DNA of 5,619 bases from an uncultured Paraglaciecola sp. (GTDB lineage Bacteria; Pseudomonadota; Gammaproteobacteria; Enterobacterales; Alteromonadaceae): contig CAJQKX010000406.1 in the NCBI GenBank assembly GCA_905479025.1, positions 1 to 5,619 of the forward strand. The letters run 5' to 3'. How positions within the stretch are numbered: the stretch's first letter is position 1; every line of letters begins with the position of its first letter. The notes below the pieces were generated by a model. The model did no database searches and had not been told where the DNA came from. It worked only from the letters and a program-made list of their open reading frames with translations. The position numbers and the translations under genes are program-made. Of this stretch, positions 5,572 to 5,619 are shown one piece after another.

Positions 5572-5619
5572 TAGCGACGGTTTCTAAAACAAGTTTCTGA
5601 GATAGGCGACAGTCAGATT

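Overview
This window looks like chromosomal DNA from a Gram-negative proteobacterium of moderate to low GC. A gamma- or betaproteobacterium with a PEP-CTERM/exosortase protein-sorting system is the best guess. The basis is a secreted protein with a PEP-CTERM tail, a MASE1-PAS-GGDEF-EAL protein of the type common in those classes, and several kinds of short palindromic and tandem intergenic repeats. No gene pins the genus.

Layout. Positions 1-795 hold no gene I can support. They contain short palindromes, two hairpins with the same 12-bp stem and 8-nt loop geometry, a 12-bp direct repeat, a tandem array of a 26-bp unit (578-653), and copy A (703-789) of a diverged ~87-bp repeat. Positions 796-3534 (minus) encode a 912-residue membrane-anchored bifunctional c-di-GMP enzyme. 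Its start is placed at 3534, because a strong Shine-Dalgarno sequence precedes that ATG. A doubtful 76-codon ORF ends one base before this start. Positions 3791-4566 are gene-poor. They carry the C-terminal remnant of a transposase that I read as IS91-like (about 4105-4260, plus), one copy of a palindromic element, and copy B (4383-4469) of the ~87-bp repeat. Positions 4567-5391 (plus) encode a 274-residue exported PEP-CTERM protein, followed by a clear intrinsic terminator (5409-5434). The last 185 bases hold a second copy of the palindromic element and no gene.

How it may work together. The c-di-GMP enzyme and the PEP-CTERM protein are divergently transcribed and separated by about 1 kb of scarred intergenic DNA. 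c-di-GMP commonly controls exopolysaccharide and biofilm formation, and PEP-CTERM proteins are typically sorted together with exopolysaccharide production, so a functional link is possible but only inferred from proximity. The most unusual signal is the pair of same-orientation ~87-bp repeats. One lies just upstream of the PEP-CTERM gene and contains a candidate promoter. The other abuts the 3' end of the c-di-GMP gene and points antisense into it.
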